Below, in pieces: positions 63,050 through 64,000 of a stretch of DNA of 64,000 bases. Every line of letters begins with the position of its first letter. Position 1 is the first letter of the stretch. The translations under genes and the position numbers were made by a program. The notes beneath the pieces are model-generated. The model was not told the DNA's origin, ran no database searches, and saw nothing but the letters and a program-made list of their open reading frames with translations. Source of the DNA: Apodemus sylvaticus (Eukaryota; Chordata; Mammalia; Rodentia; Muridae); the NCBI RefSeq assembly GCF_947179515.1, contig NC_067473.1, positions 86,908,850 to 86,972,849 on the forward strand. The letters are read 5' to 3'.

Positions 63050-63691
63050 TTTGCAAAAGCCCATAAAAAATATTGATTGAGAGTTTACTTATAACACATA
63101 GGAACAAGTTCCTCCAGGAACCAATCAGCCTGCTTTCTCTCTTGCTATCTGCACTTTCTGTGGGACAGCAACTGAAAGAAGTCCTCAACACTGTGAAATT
63201 CAGAAAGAGTCTTGTTCCTAGGCTTCAGTTTTGCTTTTGCATCATTATTCTTTATTAGTATGCTAAAAAGAATGAGCTCTTTCTTCCATGGCTGGCAAAT
63301 GATTCTCAGGGAAGGACCACTGGAAGACACAGATTGCCCCTGTGTGATGCTGTATAATGCAATGTATTTGTTATGTTACACAGTGTAATGGCCAAGGTTC
63401 CTGATCATATCAATTACGCTCCCGAGAGGTCTCTTCCCACTGAAGGAAGTCTGATGCATAAGGGAGTTTTTAACTACCACCAAGCTTTGGTAACTTATAT
63501 TTATTTTTTCTCTTTGGTTTTTTTCCTGTCTTATTACTCTATTGTTCCTTTTCCTCCCAGTCACTTCATTGTCTATCATTTTTGATCTTTCTTGTTTTAG
63601 CCCTATTAGTTTAGTAATTATTATTTGAATCTTATTGAAAATCTATTTGAAATTTTAACAAATAGACATAAAAACAATAAAATATATAGTT

Positions 63692-64000
63692 TTTTTTTTA
63701 TTTTGAGATTTTGGACCAGCATTTGCTTATTAGTGAGTACATACCATATGCTTTCTTTTGTGACTGGGTTACCTTGCTCAGGATGACACTTTCTAGTTCC
63801 ATCCATTTGCTTAAGAATTTCAGGAATTTATTGTTTTTAATAGCTGAATAGTACTCCACTGTGTATATATACCACAGTTTTTGTATCCATTCCTCTGTTG
63901 AGGGACATCTAGGCTCTTTTCAGCTTCTGGCTATTATAAATAAGGCAGCTATGAACATAGTGGAACATGTGTCCTTATTACATGTAGGAGCACCTTCTGG
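63692..64000 (-). mobile_element. L1 ORF2 3' part, runs off the window
   Basis: A T-rich start (63688-63699), then tattagtgagtacataccat, ttctagttccatccatttgc, agctgaatagtactccact, tctgttgagggacatctagg and gcagctatgaacatagtgga, the reversed ORF2 C-terminal region. Frameshifts split the reading frame. The remainder lies beyond 64000. Confidence 0.9.

Overview
This window is intronic DNA of a murine rodent, probably mouse, and it contains one recognisable coding exon. That exon lies on the minus strand at 62610..62752. It is 143 bp long and encodes residues 56-102 of alpha-synuclein (Snca exon 4), including the aggregation-prone NAC segment. Asn87 and Met100 are the rodent residues at those positions. 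A clean acceptor and donor flank it. Because Snca runs right to left here, 62753..64000 is the 3' part of intron 3, and 1..62609 is the 5' part of the very large intron 4. I found no other Snca exon and no second gene. The remaining open reading frames of 60-170 codons look like chance frames, microsatellite frames or retroelement remains.

The organism was inferred from its repeats: rodent B1, B3, B4 and RSINE-type SINEs, L1 3' ends of the Mus/Lx kind, and a URR1-type hAT element. Exon 4 is identical in mouse and rat as I know them, so it does not separate them. The minus-strand orientation agrees with my memory of mouse chromosome 6, but that is weak evidence.

Layout from left to right. 0-8 kb: B3, old L1 3'UTR pieces and B4, plus a 58-bp tandem duplication at 4.4 kb. 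8-17 kb: old L1, a long Lx-type L1 3'UTR at 11.7-12.6 kb, AT-rich DNA, an unexplained 108-codon frame at 13.0 kb, and a B1 whose tail became a 280-bp polypurine tract. 17-28 kb: L1 3'UTR with TG repeat, a long unique stretch (18-20.2 kb) that is a candidate for conserved regulatory DNA, a short L1 with perfect 14-bp target duplications at 20.2 kb, and B1s. 28-30 kb: the most structured part. A long AT-rich inverted repeat has its left arm split by a twin-primed (5'-inverted) L1 flanked by an 11-bp target duplication. 30-46 kb: B4, RSINE, a URR1 hAT element with terminal inverted repeats, microsatellites, nested B4/L1, and a probable class I ERV LTR with a primer-binding-site-like sequence. 46-62 kb: ancient L1, probable MaLR-like repeats, a stack of L1 and B4 at 56.9-59.5 kb, then about 3 kb of mostly unique DNA before exon 4. 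62.6-64 kb: exon 4, a short L1 3' end about 215 bp upstream of it, and an L1 ORF2 fragment running off the window.

No operon, CRISPR array, tRNA/rRNA gene or other new gene system was found. Repeat family names come from memory of consensus sequences, so boundaries are approximate except where target duplications or terminal repeats are stated.
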